Assembly: GCA_002329205.1 (NCBI GenBank)
Contig: DCTC01000001.1
Span: 224,374-288,373 of the forward strand
Origin: Candidatus Roizmanbacteria bacterium UBA1450
GTDB lineage: Bacteria; Patescibacteriota; Microgenomatia; UBA1406; GWC2-37-13
Direction of reading: 5' to 3'
Length of the DNA: 64,000 bases
Part shown: one piece after another, positions 33,364 to 41,967 of the stretch
Layout of the letters: every line of letters starts with the position of its first letter
Position numbering within the stretch: the first letter of the stretch is position 1
The notes under the pieces: generated by a model
Database searches by the model: none
What the model saw: only the letters and a program-made list of their open reading frames with translations
Told to the model about the DNA's origin: nothing
Program-made: the position numbers and the translations under genes

Positions 33364-34158
33364 TTATTTCTTTCTTTTAGAAAAAGAAAATCCCTTGCGA
33401 ATCGACTTCCAAATCGACTGCCTAAAATAATAGATCAAGTAGAGGCTAACTGTCAAGAGGAACAAACTGCCAAGTATTAGATCAAAACTCATATTCCGGA
33501 CCATCGGCCTGAATGCCTTGATATTGTCGAAAATAACTGTAACAAAAGAAAAAAACCATAGAAAAAATATTAGATTAAAGCCTTCGTACAGATTCCCCCG
33601 TCTGATACTCCGTACCAGTTTGTATGCCCAAAAACTTCCCAGAAAATATAAGATGCTTTCATATAATGAAGTCAAATGTCTTGCTCCGTCAAAATTTGGA
33701 TATGCGAGTGATATAAAAAATGTTGTCTGCGTGCCTATCTCTGTCCCAGAAAAAAATGATCCAAGTTTCGCGACAGCTAATGCGAGAAAAAAAGGTGCGA
33801 TGATATAATCGACGATACGACGAAACTGAATTTTCCTCCAGGTCGAAAATATCAGTATAAATAGAAAAAATCCGAAAATAAATCCGGTAAGGCCGACACC
33901 GGGATACCCATTAATAAGGAAAAATCTGAGGACATCATACCCGAAGTCTTCGAAATGAAGCATAACGTATTGCAGACGACCGATAAAAACACCTCCGAAC
34001 AATGCAAAAAAAAGACCGTCAAATACTTCATCTTCTTTATACGAAGTAAGCGTTATATTTTTCCATAAGAAAAATGCACCCCAGAAAAAAGCAAGAACAA
34101 GAAAAATTCCGAATGTATACAGTTTAATAAATCCTAAGTCTAGTAATACCGGAAGCAT
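33364..34158 (-). CDS. Prolipoprotein diacylglyceryl transferase-like protein
   Basis: Lgt moves diacylglycerol from phosphatidylglycerol to the lipobox Cys of prolipoproteins. This 264-aa protein has seven or so helices, the signature GGVFIGRLQYV (about 54-64), a Gly-rich loop GYPGVGLTGFIFG (about 83-95) and HLTSLYES (about 160-167), which parallels the RHPSQLYEA motif. The motifs are looser than in canonical Lgt, so it could be a paralogue. A lipoprotein with a good lipobox is encoded at 10931-11290. Confidence 0.75.
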   Translation of the reverse strand: MLPVLLDLGFIKLYTFGIFLVLAFFWGAFFLWKNITLTSYKEDEVFDGLFFALFGGVFIGRLQYVMLHFEDFGYDVLRFFLINGYPGVGLTGFIFGFFLFILIFSTWRKIQFRRIVDYIIAPFFLALAVAKLGSFFSGTEIGTQTTFFISLAYPNFDGARHLTSLYESILYFLGSFWAYKLVRSIRRGNLYEGFNLIFFLWFFSFVTVIFDNIKAFRPMVRNMSFDLILGSLFLLTVSLYLIYYFRQSIWKSIRKGFSFSKRKK

Positions 34159-34237
34159 ATCTTTTTGTTAAATCAGTAAAATGAAGAAAATGAAAACAGA
34201 GTTTCATATTCTTTGATCCCGTGACAGCTATATCTAG

Positions 34238-34243
34238 TATAAT
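34238..34243 (+). promoter_or_regulatory. -10 box (TATAAT)
   Basis: TATAAT, 19 nt before the ATG at 34263. Confidence 0.45.
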
Positions 34244-34262
34244 AAACTTTTACATATATTCA

Positions 34263-34865
34263 ATGCAACAATTTAACAACAGCACAATGAAACAACCTAA
34301 ACTAAAAGTAGGCTTCGATTTGGACGGCGTTCTCCTGTACAATCCTGCACGAATTTTCCGCCCGATAACAGTCGGCTTCAAGGCGATTCTTAAGCCCAAA
34401 ATCAAACAAAAGACTCATTTCTACTATCCGAAGACTTTACTAGAGCAATGGATGTGGATTATAGTTCATTGGTCAAGTTTGTTTATTTCTCCCGGATTTG
34501 AGAATATAAAAAAACTTGCCGGGAACGGAGACATTGAAGCTTATATTATCACCAGCCGCTATGACTGCCTGAAACATGATTTCAGACGATGGCTGCAGAA
34601 AATGGATTCGAAAAAACATTTTCATGCTACCTTTCACAATAAGGAAAATTTACAACCTCATGTATTCAAGGAGAAAATGATCAATGAACTGGGGCTGGAC
34701 TATTTTATTGAGGACAACTGGGATATCGTTCAGCATATAAACAAGCACACCAAAGCGAAAGGAATCTGGATTTCAAACGCTTTTGACAAGCATATCCCTT
34801 ATGACCTAAAGTTCCTTTCACTGGAAGAGGCCATGAAATATCTTGAAAAGAAAATACAGCAATAA
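34263..34865 (+). CDS. HAD-like hydrolase, 200 aa
   Basis: The motif I region is VGFDLDGVLL (about 15-24). The Thr/Ser of motif II is in YIITSRYD (about 94-101) and the terminal acidic pair is in YFIEDNWD (about 147-154). It resembles 5'-nucleotidase/NIF-type HADs; the substrate is unknown. The start is either the ATG at 34263 or that at 34287 (8 codons later); a TATAAT box 19 nt before the first slightly favours it. It is followed by a palindromic repeat and a glycosyltransferase. Confidence 0.75.
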   Translation: MQQFNNSTMKQPKLKVGFDLDGVLLYNPARIFRPITVGFKAILKPKIKQKTHFYYPKTLLEQWMWIIVHWSSLFISPGFENIKKLAGNGDIEAYIITSRYDCLKHDFRRWLQKMDSKKHFHATFHNKENLQPHVFKEKMINELGLDYFIEDNWDIVQHINKHTKAKGIWISNAFDKHIPYDLKFLSLEEAMKYLEKKIQQ

Positions 34866-34938
34866 TGCCATCTCGAGCGAAGTCGAGAGAACCCTTTTCG
34901 ACTACATAAGGGATTCCTCCACTACGGTCGCAATGACA
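34866..34938. repeat. Dispersed palindromic repeat (copy 1)
   Basis: It opens with TGCCAT, has a hairpin TCTCGA-GCGAAG-TCGAGA and closes with AATGACA. The same frame, TGYCAT-hairpin...AATGACA, recurs at 53537 and 58540. Such elements are widespread intergenic palindromic repeats. The ATG of the next gene lies inside its closing AATGACA. Confidence 0.65.
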
Positions 34939-36681
34939 ATATTCAATTTACAAAAACATACTTTTCTTTTATTTATTCTCCTTCTGGCACTTTTCCTCCG
35001 TTTGTATGGTATCAATTGGGATGCCGGATATCACTTTCACCCCGATGAGCGAATGCTTATTATGGTGACAGATAAAATCCAGTTTTTTACTCAATTAAAT
35101 CCTGATTTTTTCAACTACGGCAGTCTTCCTGTGTATATTCTTGCGGCAACGGGCCAAATAATTGATGCTCTTTTCGGGACCAGGCTTGATACTTATGACG
35201 GATTATTATATATTGGACGCACCCTCTCCACTATCAATGACCTCTTCGTAATCATCCTTATCTACAACATATGTAGACTGTTATTCAATAAAAAAGCAAT
35301 TGGCTTATGGTCAGCATTCTTCTACGCTGTATCTTTTTTCCCTATACAGAACAGTCATTTTTTTATCGTTGATACTTTTCTCAATTTGTATCTTACCTTT
35401 CTTGTTTATCTCCTGTTGAAGTATCAAGCAGGACCGAGCTATAGAAAAATTGTCATCGTCGGACTTGTCTTCGCTGCCGCACTTACGACCAAGGTGACTT
35501 CGATTATTTTTCTACCTGTGATATTGCTTGCTCTTCTCACTCCGGCTGGACCAAGAAGTAATATGTGGAGAAAAATAAAATTGTTATTGCACAAAGAAAA
35601 GCTGTCATCTCTGTCTGCAATTGTGAAACGGGTATCTCTTTTCGTACTCACCACGGGGATATTCTGCTTTTTATTTATGCCGTATGCATTCTTTGAGTAT
35701 GATCGCTTTTTAAAAGATATTTCTCTCCAAATTCAAATGAATTCAAATCCATATATTTTTCCGTATACGCTGCAGTACGTCGGCACTCTTCCCTACCTGT
35801 ACTATCTGAAAAATATATTTTTATGGGGACTGGGACCCGTGATATCAATTTTTTGTGCAACCGGAATTCTGATATTCCTTACTTCCCGATTCCGGCAAAT
35901 CAAATCGGAATCTCTTTATCGTATAGGGAAATTAAGTATCTCATTTTTGTCTTCGAAATATGTTCTCCTTATTCTGTTCTATCTCATATACTTTGTCGTT
36001 ATCGGACGTTCGGCCGTCAAATTTATGCGATATATGCTGCCGCTGTATCCGTTTCTCACGCTCTGGGCAGGTTTCGGTGCGGCATCAATTGTGAATCTTT
36101 ATAAGCCGAAAAAACATATATTTTCCCAGCCTTCTCCTATTCCTGCCATGATTATTGCTGCGAGTTTTGTTGGTTTTACCTTTCTGTGGACACTGCCGTT
36201 TATACAGATTTATTCGATTAAAAGCACCCGTATCCGTGCGACAGAATGGATTAATCATACAATCCCGGCCGGTTCCACACTGGCTGTCGAACACTGGGAT
36301 GACCGCGTACCGATTCATGACCCCGGCAAGTATCAATACGAAGAAATGACTTTGTATGACATTCCGGATAATGATTTTAAATGGGACACTTTGCATCAAA
36401 AACTCGATCGGTCGGATTATATTATTATTGCCTCAAATCGCCTCTATATTCCCCTTCAGCGGCTGCAGGAATGCGGAGAACACGGTAGGTGCTATCCTAT
36501 GACCGCCGAATACTACGACAAATTGTTCAATGGTGAATTGGGATTTGTAAAAGTTGCTGAGTTTACCTCATATCCGCAACTTCGATTGGGAGACTGGAGT
36601 GTAAAAATCATCGATGATCAGGCAGACGAATCATTTACAGTCTATGACCACCCAAAAATTATGATATTCAAAAAATTATGA
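34933..36681 (+). CDS. PMT/ArnT-type membrane glycosyltransferase, 582 aa
   Basis: GT-C fold glycosyltransferases move a sugar from a lipid carrier to an outside acceptor. The first helix (about 9-24) is followed by the conserved HPDER (about 36-40) in the first outside loop, with the acidic residues typical of the family. Ten to twelve helices run to about residue 430, and a soluble domain ends the protein. The frame is open 30 codons further upstream, but that part lies in the palindromic repeat, so 34933 is preferred. The stop overlaps the next start by 4 nt. Confidence 0.82.
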   Translation: MTIFNLQKHTFLLFILLLALFLRLYGINWDAGYHFHPDERMLIMVTDKIQFFTQLNPDFFNYGSLPVYILAATGQIIDALFGTRLDTYDGLLYIGRTLSTINDLFVIILIYNICRLLFNKKAIGLWSAFFYAVSFFPIQNSHFFIVDTFLNLYLTFLVYLLLKYQAGPSYRKIVIVGLVFAAALTTKVTSIIFLPVILLALLTPAGPRSNMWRKIKLLLHKEKLSSLSAIVKRVSLFVLTTGIFCFLFMPYAFFEYDRFLKDISLQIQMNSNPYIFPYTLQYVGTLPYLYYLKNIFLWGLGPVISIFCATGILIFLTSRFRQIKSESLYRIGKLSISFLSSKYVLLILFYLIYFVVIGRSAVKFMRYMLPLYPFLTLWAGFGAASIVNLYKPKKHIFSQPSPIPAMIIAASFVGFTFLWTLPFIQIYSIKSTRIRATEWINHTIPAGSTLAVEHWDDRVPIHDPGKYQYEEMTLYDIPDNDFKWDTLHQKLDRSDYIIIASNRLYIPLQRLQECGEHGRCYPMTAEYYDKLFNGELGFVKVAEFTSYPQLRLGDWSVKIIDDQADESFTVYDHPKIMIFKKL

Positions 36682-38165
36682 AACAGAAGACTGTCATAGA
36701 TATCGTATTTGTTATCCTTCTTCTTGTGACGGCACTGATTCCGAGAGTTCTCTTGTTAGAAAGTATTCCACTCGGCATCCATGGCGATGAAGCCTGGACA
36801 GCTCTTGATGCGAAAGAAATTTTGGAAAAAGGTTCTCTGCCAATTTATTCTTCAAGCGCACTGGGACAGCCTTCAGGACCAGCTTGGCTGACGGCTTTAC
36901 TGTTCCGGTTTTTTGGTGATAGCGTTTATACTCTACGGCTTTCTATGGCATTATTTGGCATTGTAACGATACCCATATTTTATCTTGTGCTTCGAAAATT
37001 ATTTTCACAATATCTTTCGTTTTTCGTCAGCATGCTCTTGTCCTTTGCTCTATTTCATCTGCACTACTCCCGCATGGGATTTATGCTTATAAGTGCACCC
37101 TTGTTTGTTACTGGAACATTATATTTTTTCTTTGATTTTCTGCACAACAAATCATTTAAATCACTTGTCTTGTCAGCGTTCATATGCGGTGTCGGTGCTT
37201 ATTCGTACAACAGTTATGTCTTATTTCCACCGACGATTGTTGCTGCATTGCTTGCTTTGCTTTTGATAAAGAGAGTTACATTCAGGCATCTTGTCGTATT
37301 CCTGATCGGATGTGCGATCGGTGCGTCTTTACTTCTTTATCAAATAGCACAAGATCCTATTCATTATTTCAATCATCATAAAACGATATCTGTCATGAAT
37401 CAGCAGGAATTCAAAACGGCTGATTCCTGGTCAGAGCAAAGTACTTTTATTCTGCAGAACGGATTCAAAAAAACGGGATATTTTTTCCTCGGCGGACATC
37501 ATGACGGAGCTGACGGTTTCGGGTCGTATCAAAGTATCGACTATCTCATACTCGTCCTATGGCTGACAGGCGCCGGTTGGGCTTTTGTGAAGAAAAACAG
37601 GCTTATGATCTGGTTTGTTTTTGCATTTTTGTTCCAGCTAATTCCCCTTTTTACAACCGTAGACGGTTACTATCGTCGTGAAATTGTAGCGTATGTACTG
37701 CTTTACATTCCCGCTGCATACGCTCTCCAGCAAATGTTTAGGCACATATCGCGACAGAATGCAGTTTATCTTCATATTATTCTAATTCTCCTCGCCTTCG
37801 GACAAATAAGCATCAACCTCCGGCAGTATTTTTGGTTATTTCCTCATGAACCCGGTACTCAATTTGTATTCCCTTCCGATGCGTATCTCGGCTTGCAAGC
37901 TCTCAGAACCGAACCGTATCAGGACAAAAAAGTAATTCTTTTTTCAGAGCGATATAACTGTGATTATGAAACATTCCGATATCTTCTGGCTGATCGAGTC
38001 TGTATAGACTTTGAAGAGGATAAGAATCTGGATATGCTGGTTAAAACAGACTACGCGTTGCTTTACATTGATCGTTATACGGCTGAAGGAAGGGAAAAAA
38101 CAGACGGAAACATCCAACTTTTGGAGACTTCACAGGATGTGGTCGGTGCTATTCAGACATTTTAA
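36678..38165 (+). CDS. PMT/ArnT-type membrane glycosyltransferase, 495 aa
   Basis: A second GT-C protein, coupled to the first by an ATGA overlap. It has GIHGDEAW (about 33-40) in the first outside loop with the expected acidic pair, about eleven helices and a short soluble C-terminus. The two differ in sequence, so they may add different sugars or act in turn on the same glycan or protein acceptor. It converges on the next gene with a 4-nt overlap at the stops. Confidence 0.82.
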   Translation: MKQKTVIDIVFVILLLVTALIPRVLLLESIPLGIHGDEAWTALDAKEILEKGSLPIYSSSALGQPSGPAWLTALLFRFFGDSVYTLRLSMALFGIVTIPIFYLVLRKLFSQYLSFFVSMLLSFALFHLHYSRMGFMLISAPLFVTGTLYFFFDFLHNKSFKSLVLSAFICGVGAYSYNSYVLFPPTIVAALLALLLIKRVTFRHLVVFLIGCAIGASLLLYQIAQDPIHYFNHHKTISVMNQQEFKTADSWSEQSTFILQNGFKKTGYFFLGGHHDGADGFGSYQSIDYLILVLWLTGAGWAFVKKNRLMIWFVFAFLFQLIPLFTTVDGYYRREIVAYVLLYIPAAYALQQMFRHISRQNAVYLHIILILLAFGQISINLRQYFWLFPHEPGTQFVFPSDAYLGLQALRTEPYQDKKVILFSERYNCDYETFRYLLADRVCIDFEEDKNLDMLVKTDYALLYIDRYTAEGREKTDGNIQLLETSQDVVGAIQTF

Positions 38166-38959
38166 CCAGAACGTAAATCAGCTTTGTCATATTCAGACAA
38201 TGCTTCAATCCCAGCAACTGCACTCAAAGATAATGGCTGTTGAGTTACAAGCATAATTTCCTGCTCAGACTCATGACCCGGTAAAATGGTCCCCTGTGCA
38301 AACGCATCTCTGTTCAGATATACCAACACACCTCGTTTGTTGATAACGTGAGGAAGGATTTGGCGAAGCCTTTCTCTTCCTACCGTTTTTTCAATTGCTG
38401 CAAGTCTTTCGGGATCACTATGTTCCTTCATACTTTCATCCAGATTCCCCCGGTTGAACTCATCGGTTTCCTGTGCATATTGAGCAAATTCTTTGGGGAT
38501 ATACTTTGACGCCATATAGTTTACTTCATCCGATTTGGCACGCATTCCGGTCTGCCGATAAAAAGCCTCTTCGAGTGAAGCATCAAGCGCATACATTCTG
38601 GCGACATTCCTGATACTGTCTTCCTGCAGATTCCTAGGTAGCGCAGTTGCTCTGTTGTGAAATTGCATAATGATAGTCGCAACAGCCTTATTCATAACCG
38701 GATCTTTGCCTTCTCCGAACATGTTACCGACTCTCGGCAGCATATAGTAAAGATGTTTTCCTTCAGCAGCAATCTGCTGCTGATAGGGCAAATCAGTCAG
38801 CGGGTAGGAAGGCACATGATCCTCACGAAGCATATCTGATACAAATGACGATTTTGTACCATATATGGCAAAAGAACCTTCCGTTTTACCATGTTCCAAC
38901 CAGCTTTTCAACAATGTATCCTCTTTTTTTACGATTTCTTTTACAGCCTCGCCATCCAT
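38162..38959 (-). CDS. Hypothetical soluble protein, 265 aa
   Basis: No family is recognised. The protein is hydrophilic, mostly helical by eye, with no signal peptide, membrane helix or Cys cluster. A His/Arg-containing segment (FHNRATALPRNLQ, about 99-111) and another (LRQILPHVINKRG, about 198-210) stand out but match no known motif. Its stop overlaps the convergent glycosyltransferase by 4 nt. It starts 5 nt after the epimerase stop on the same strand, so the two are probably cotranscribed. Confidence 0.55.
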   Translation of the reverse strand: MDGEAVKEIVKKEDTLLKSWLEHGKTEGSFAIYGTKSSFVSDMLREDHVPSYPLTDLPYQQQIAAEGKHLYYMLPRVGNMFGEGKDPVMNKAVATIIMQFHNRATALPRNLQEDSIRNVARMYALDASLEEAFYRQTGMRAKSDEVNYMASKYIPKEFAQYAQETDEFNRGNLDESMKEHSDPERLAAIEKTVGRERLRQILPHVINKRGVLVYLNRDAFAQGTILPGHESEQEIMLVTQQPLSLSAVAGIEALSEYDKADLRSG

Positions 38960-38964
38960 ACATT

Positions 38965-40005
38965 TTACAAAATTTTTTTAATTAATCCGAGAATCCCCTG
39001 TTTCCATGGTACACGATGTGAAACACCGCTTTGACCTTCAAACTCGGACAGATGATCCAAATACCAGCGGTAGTTTTTAATAAGAGCTTCTTTATTGGAA
39101 AAACGCGGTTTGTAATTGAGCTGCTTCTCCGCTTTCTCAATTGATACAAACGAATCTTTGGAAGCAGTCTCATATACCCATGCATACAGCGGTGAGATCT
39201 GTAAGGCTTCAAGAATCCTAAGTACTCCGATCACAAGGCCTGCCGGAGTCCCTATCACTTTCTTACCGTATCCAGCTTCATCAAGAACTGCCTGATAATC
39301 CTCCCCCATCGTCGTAAATTCTTTGGCTCCGATATTGAAGACATCGTTTACTACTTTTTTGTCCAGAGTCATACAGGCAAAAATGGCATCACACAGATCT
39401 TCGACATCCAAAAGCTGATATCGGTTTTTTCCGTTCCCGATCATCGGAAAGCCGTGACCGTCCCGTGCCCAGTCATACAGCAATGCAAATACCCCAAGAC
39501 GCTCAGGTCCGACAAAAGATTTGGGACGGATGATAGATACCGTAAGTCCCTTTTTTCTGGCTTCCTCACATATGTTTTCCGCTTCGATTTTTGCTTCGCC
39601 ATACGGCCCGACTCCAACGAGTTTGTCGTTTTCATAGATAGGATGATGATCCGGTACGCCATAAACAGCTGTGGATGAGATGTGGATAAATCGCTCAGAC
39701 TTGTGGATAATCGCACCGTCAACAACATTCTTTGTCCCGTCAATATCAGTAGAATAGATGTCTTCTTCCGAATAAAGCGGTAACGCTGCTGCACAGTGGA
39801 TAACTATGTCAGATCCCGTCATCGCTTCTTGAAGTTTTTCCCTGTCACGGATATCTCCGACAACTGCGGTGATCTTTTTTTTACAATCTGTATAGTCAAA
39901 CGGAACGATATCATACGAAATAATCTTGTAGCCTTTCTTAAGAAGATATCGAATCAGATTTATCCCTAAAAATCCTGATCCTCCTGTGATGAAGACTGTT
40001 TTCAT
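38965..40005 (-). CDS. NAD(P)-dependent sugar epimerase/dehydratase (extended SDR), 346 aa
   Basis: The Rossmann motif is GGSGFLG (8-14). The active site is Ser in HISSTAVYG with Tyr in YGEAKIEAE (YxxxK), the standard set for extended SDRs. Substrates in this family are nucleotide sugars or sterol-like compounds; none can be chosen here, but the nearby glycosyltransferases suggest a sugar. The 346-aa length is normal. Three DnaA-box-like 9-mers (39670, 39681 and 39702) lie in the coding sequence, probably through codon choice. Confidence 0.87.
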   Translation of the reverse strand: MKTVFITGGSGFLGINLIRYLLKKGYKIISYDIVPFDYTDCKKKITAVVGDIRDREKLQEAMTGSDIVIHCAAALPLYSEEDIYSTDIDGTKNVVDGAIIHKSERFIHISSTAVYGVPDHHPIYENDKLVGVGPYGEAKIEAENICEEARKKGLTVSIIRPKSFVGPERLGVFALLYDWARDGHGFPMIGNGKNRYQLLDVEDLCDAIFACMTLDKKVVNDVFNIGAKEFTTMGEDYQAVLDEAGYGKKVIGTPAGLVIGVLRILEALQISPLYAWVYETASKDSFVSIEKAEKQLNYKPRFSNKEALIKNYRWYLDHLSEFEGQSGVSHRVPWKQGILGLIKKIL

Positions 40006-40110
40006 GGCTATTATTATGACGAATCAACGCGATAAAAACAAGTGAGGGCGAACAAAAGTGAGGAGGATGCATGGGATTTACTACATCTTCCTCATAGAAA
40101 ACTAAATACG

Positions 40111-40218
40111 TTACTTACCTGGCTTCGGCTTTTCCTTGTCCTTATCCGGTTTCGGTTCCGGTTTAGGGTCTGGAATTGATTCTCCGCCAATATCTTCCCA
40201 ACAATGGATGAGCAACAT
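40111..40218 (-). CDS. Small Pro/Lys/Glu-rich protein, 35 aa
   Basis: The ATG at 40218 is preceded by an AAAGGAA Shine-Dalgarno with good spacing. The first 18 residues are mixed and contain one Cys and one Trp; the rest is a Pro-Lys-Pro-Glu type repeat with many charged residues. Support is the ribosome binding site and biased composition only. It lies about 120 nt downstream of a terminator for the TrpR-like gene. Confidence 0.4.
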   Translation of the reverse strand: MLLIHCWEDIGGESIPDPKPEPKPDKDKEKPKPGK

Positions 40219-40338
40219 AATACGTTCCTTTCACATGAACAAGAGATTAGTTGACAATCCGATATCCCATGCATCCTCAAAGTACGGCTTTTGGAGAGCT
40301 GACAGAAAAGCTTGGATCCTGCCCGCTCCTCTCAAGCC

Positions 40339-40363
40339 AAAAAAAACCTTCCGAGGAGGAAGG
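40339..40363 (-). terminator. Rho-independent terminator after the TrpR-like gene
   Basis: On the minus strand CCTTCC-TCCTC-GGAAGG is followed by eight T's (plus-strand A-run 40339-40346, arms 40347-40352 and 40358-40363). Confidence 0.82.
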
Positions 40364-40479
40364 CTCATTGAAATGGATGTTTGTTTCATCCACTACAATC
40401 AGTCCTCCTTCTTTCGAAGTACCACTTTTGCCAATATGTGTAAATTATTTTGATGTTCATTGATTTCTAAAAAATTGAA

Positions 40480-40719
40480 TTAGGCAACGTTTGAAAATTT
40501 CCCTCTTTGAACCTCTTTTGATCCACGCGTCACAGTTGCAACGCCGACACCGAGCTTTTGGGCAATCTCGTGCTGGGGTACTCCCCTTTTGAGCATTTTG
40601 ACAATCTGTATACGTTTGGGAAGCTCCTCTATTTCCTTCGGAGTCAATAAACCCAATAAAAACTCCCTCATCTCTTTCTCCGTTTTTATCGACAACAGTA
40701 TCTGAATAAGTTCATTCAT
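40480..40719 (-). CDS. TrpR/YerC-family transcriptional repressor, 79 aa
   Basis: A compact all-helical protein whose C-terminal half carries the TrpR helix-turn-helix: PQHEIAQKLGVGVATVTRGS (about 48-67). The recognition segment VATVTRGS is nearly that of E. coli TrpR (IATITRGS). The ATG at 40719 fits because a TATACT box ends 7 nt upstream and the frame before it covers the promoter. The promoter carries ACTAGTATACTAGT, almost the E. coli trp operator, so it should repress itself. No tryptophan genes are in the window, so the ligand and other targets are unknown. A minus-strand terminator follows at 40363-40339. Confidence 0.85.
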   Translation of the reverse strand: MNELIQILLSIKTEKEMREFLLGLLTPKEIEELPKRIQIVKMLKRGVPQHEIAQKLGVGVATVTRGSKEVQRGKFSNVA

Positions 40720-40722
40720 AAA

Positions 40723-40754
40723 TACTAGTATACTAGTAAAGTAGTATTTGTCAA
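40723..40754 (-). promoter_or_regulatory. Promoter with trp-operator-like palindrome
   Basis: On the minus strand TTGACA (plus-strand 40749-40754), 16 bp and TATACT (40727-40732). The -10 lies inside the 16-bp perfect palindrome TACTAGTATACTAGTA (40723-40738). E. coli trpO has ACTAGT-TA-ACTAGT; here it is ACTAGT-AT-ACTAGT. Confidence 0.85.
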
Positions 40755-40807
40755 GGAGTAATTTTCTCTTTACTAATATTTTTTCGGTATGCACAAATTC
40801 GATCTAC

Positions 40808-41887
40808 TTATTTCTCCTGTCTCACCAGATTCTTCAATTCCCGAAGCATACCCGGGAGATCATTGCCTTCTCTGGTGAAGACGATCATTTTTCCTTTGTC
40901 GGGAATCAGGTGGATTGCTATTCTAAACAAAACTCCTTCTTTTTCTTCTTCAGCAATTACTTCAGCACTCCGGATAGAATCATCCTTTTGAATATGATCA
41001 AAAACATAATCTACCAGATCTGTAATAACGGAAATATGGGCATCATTGAAGTTTTTGGTCGTCAACTGAACCGGTTTCTGTTCTTCATCACTCTGGAGTA
41101 ATTCAAGAATATTGCGCGTGGTAACAATCCCCATGGGATGATCTGTGGTGTCAACTACAACAACACTCCCCTTATCATGTCCAAGCATCATATCAATAGC
41201 GTCCGAAACCATTTTATCTTCCTGAAGTGTCAAGAGTTTTTTGATAGCATAATTCTTTACTTTCAATTTCTTAAATGGTTCGATGCTGTCACTCCCTCTG
41301 CCGCCTTTTTTCCTTTTGCCGGGCGCAATCAAGTACGGGATGAGATCATAATAGCTCAAAACACCGGTAAGCTTCATTGCATTATTAATTACGACAAGCT
41401 TCGAAATTTTATGCTCTTTGAAGAGAGTAAGAGCTTTCGCGATAGTATCATCTTCCTTTACGGTCATCAACGGGCGGTCTTTTGACAGGATGATTTGTCG
41501 AAGATACATGCGATCTACGCTATCCCTCATAAGCCTCAGAAGTCTTCGGGCAGATGTAATCCCTACAAATTCTTCTTTATCATTGAATACAGGAAGATAA
41601 TGAACTTTTGACTGGGTCATCATACTTGCGATTCTCCCAAGCGAATCGTTTTCATGAATCTTCGGCGGATGATATAAACAATTCTCTACCTTGGTATCCC
41701 CATCATTGGCACTGGATTTTATAAGAGCATGATACGGATTGATAACTCCTAAAAAATTATCTTTTTCGTCCATGACAAATGCTGCGTCATGGGAGCTTGA
41801 GAGTTGTCCCAATGCTTCTGAAAGCGTATCATCCGGTGCTACACGAATGATATTATTCTTTTTCAAAAAGTCACTTATGTTTTTCAT
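40808..41887 (-). CDS. Protein with four CBS domains, 359 aa
   Basis: Two CBS pairs (about 5-120 and 130-280) follow one another, with repeated hydrophobic-DG/VVD patterns such as GVINPYHALI, GITSARRLLRL, GVLSYYDLIPYL and GIVTTRNILELL. A C-terminal alpha/beta domain of about 75 residues ends the protein. CBS pairs bind adenine nucleotides and control partner proteins; the partner is not evident. The ATG at 41887 is preferred to an upstream start (41938) that would run into the 41.9-kb repeat. It lies downstream of tldE on the same strand. Confidence 0.82.
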   Translation of the reverse strand: MKNISDFLKKNNIIRVAPDDTLSEALGQLSSSHDAAFVMDEKDNFLGVINPYHALIKSSANDGDTKVENCLYHPPKIHENDSLGRIASMMTQSKVHYLPVFNDKEEFVGITSARRLLRLMRDSVDRMYLRQIILSKDRPLMTVKEDDTIAKALTLFKEHKISKLVVINNAMKLTGVLSYYDLIPYLIAPGKRKKGGRGSDSIEPFKKLKVKNYAIKKLLTLQEDKMVSDAIDMMLGHDKGSVVVVDTTDHPMGIVTTRNILELLQSDEEQKPVQLTTKNFNDAHISVITDLVDYVFDHIQKDDSIRSAEVIAEEEKEGVLFRIAIHLIPDKGKMIVFTREGNDLPGMLRELKNLVRQEK

Positions 41888-41894
41888 AGTAAAT

Positions 41895-41960
41895 GTGTAA
41901 CGTATAACGTATAAGGTGTAACGTTTGAAAGAACACAACGTTACATGCTACACGTTACGC
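41895..41960. repeat. Cluster of GTAACG-type direct and inverted repeats
   Basis: TGTAACGT at 41896 and 41917, with inverted AACGTTACA (41937-41945) and ACGTTAC (41952-41958). TGTAACGTT (41917-41925) and AACGTTACA make a 9-bp stem. The element fills the gap between tldE and the CBS gene. Confidence 0.7.
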
Positions 41961-41967
41961 GCTAAAC

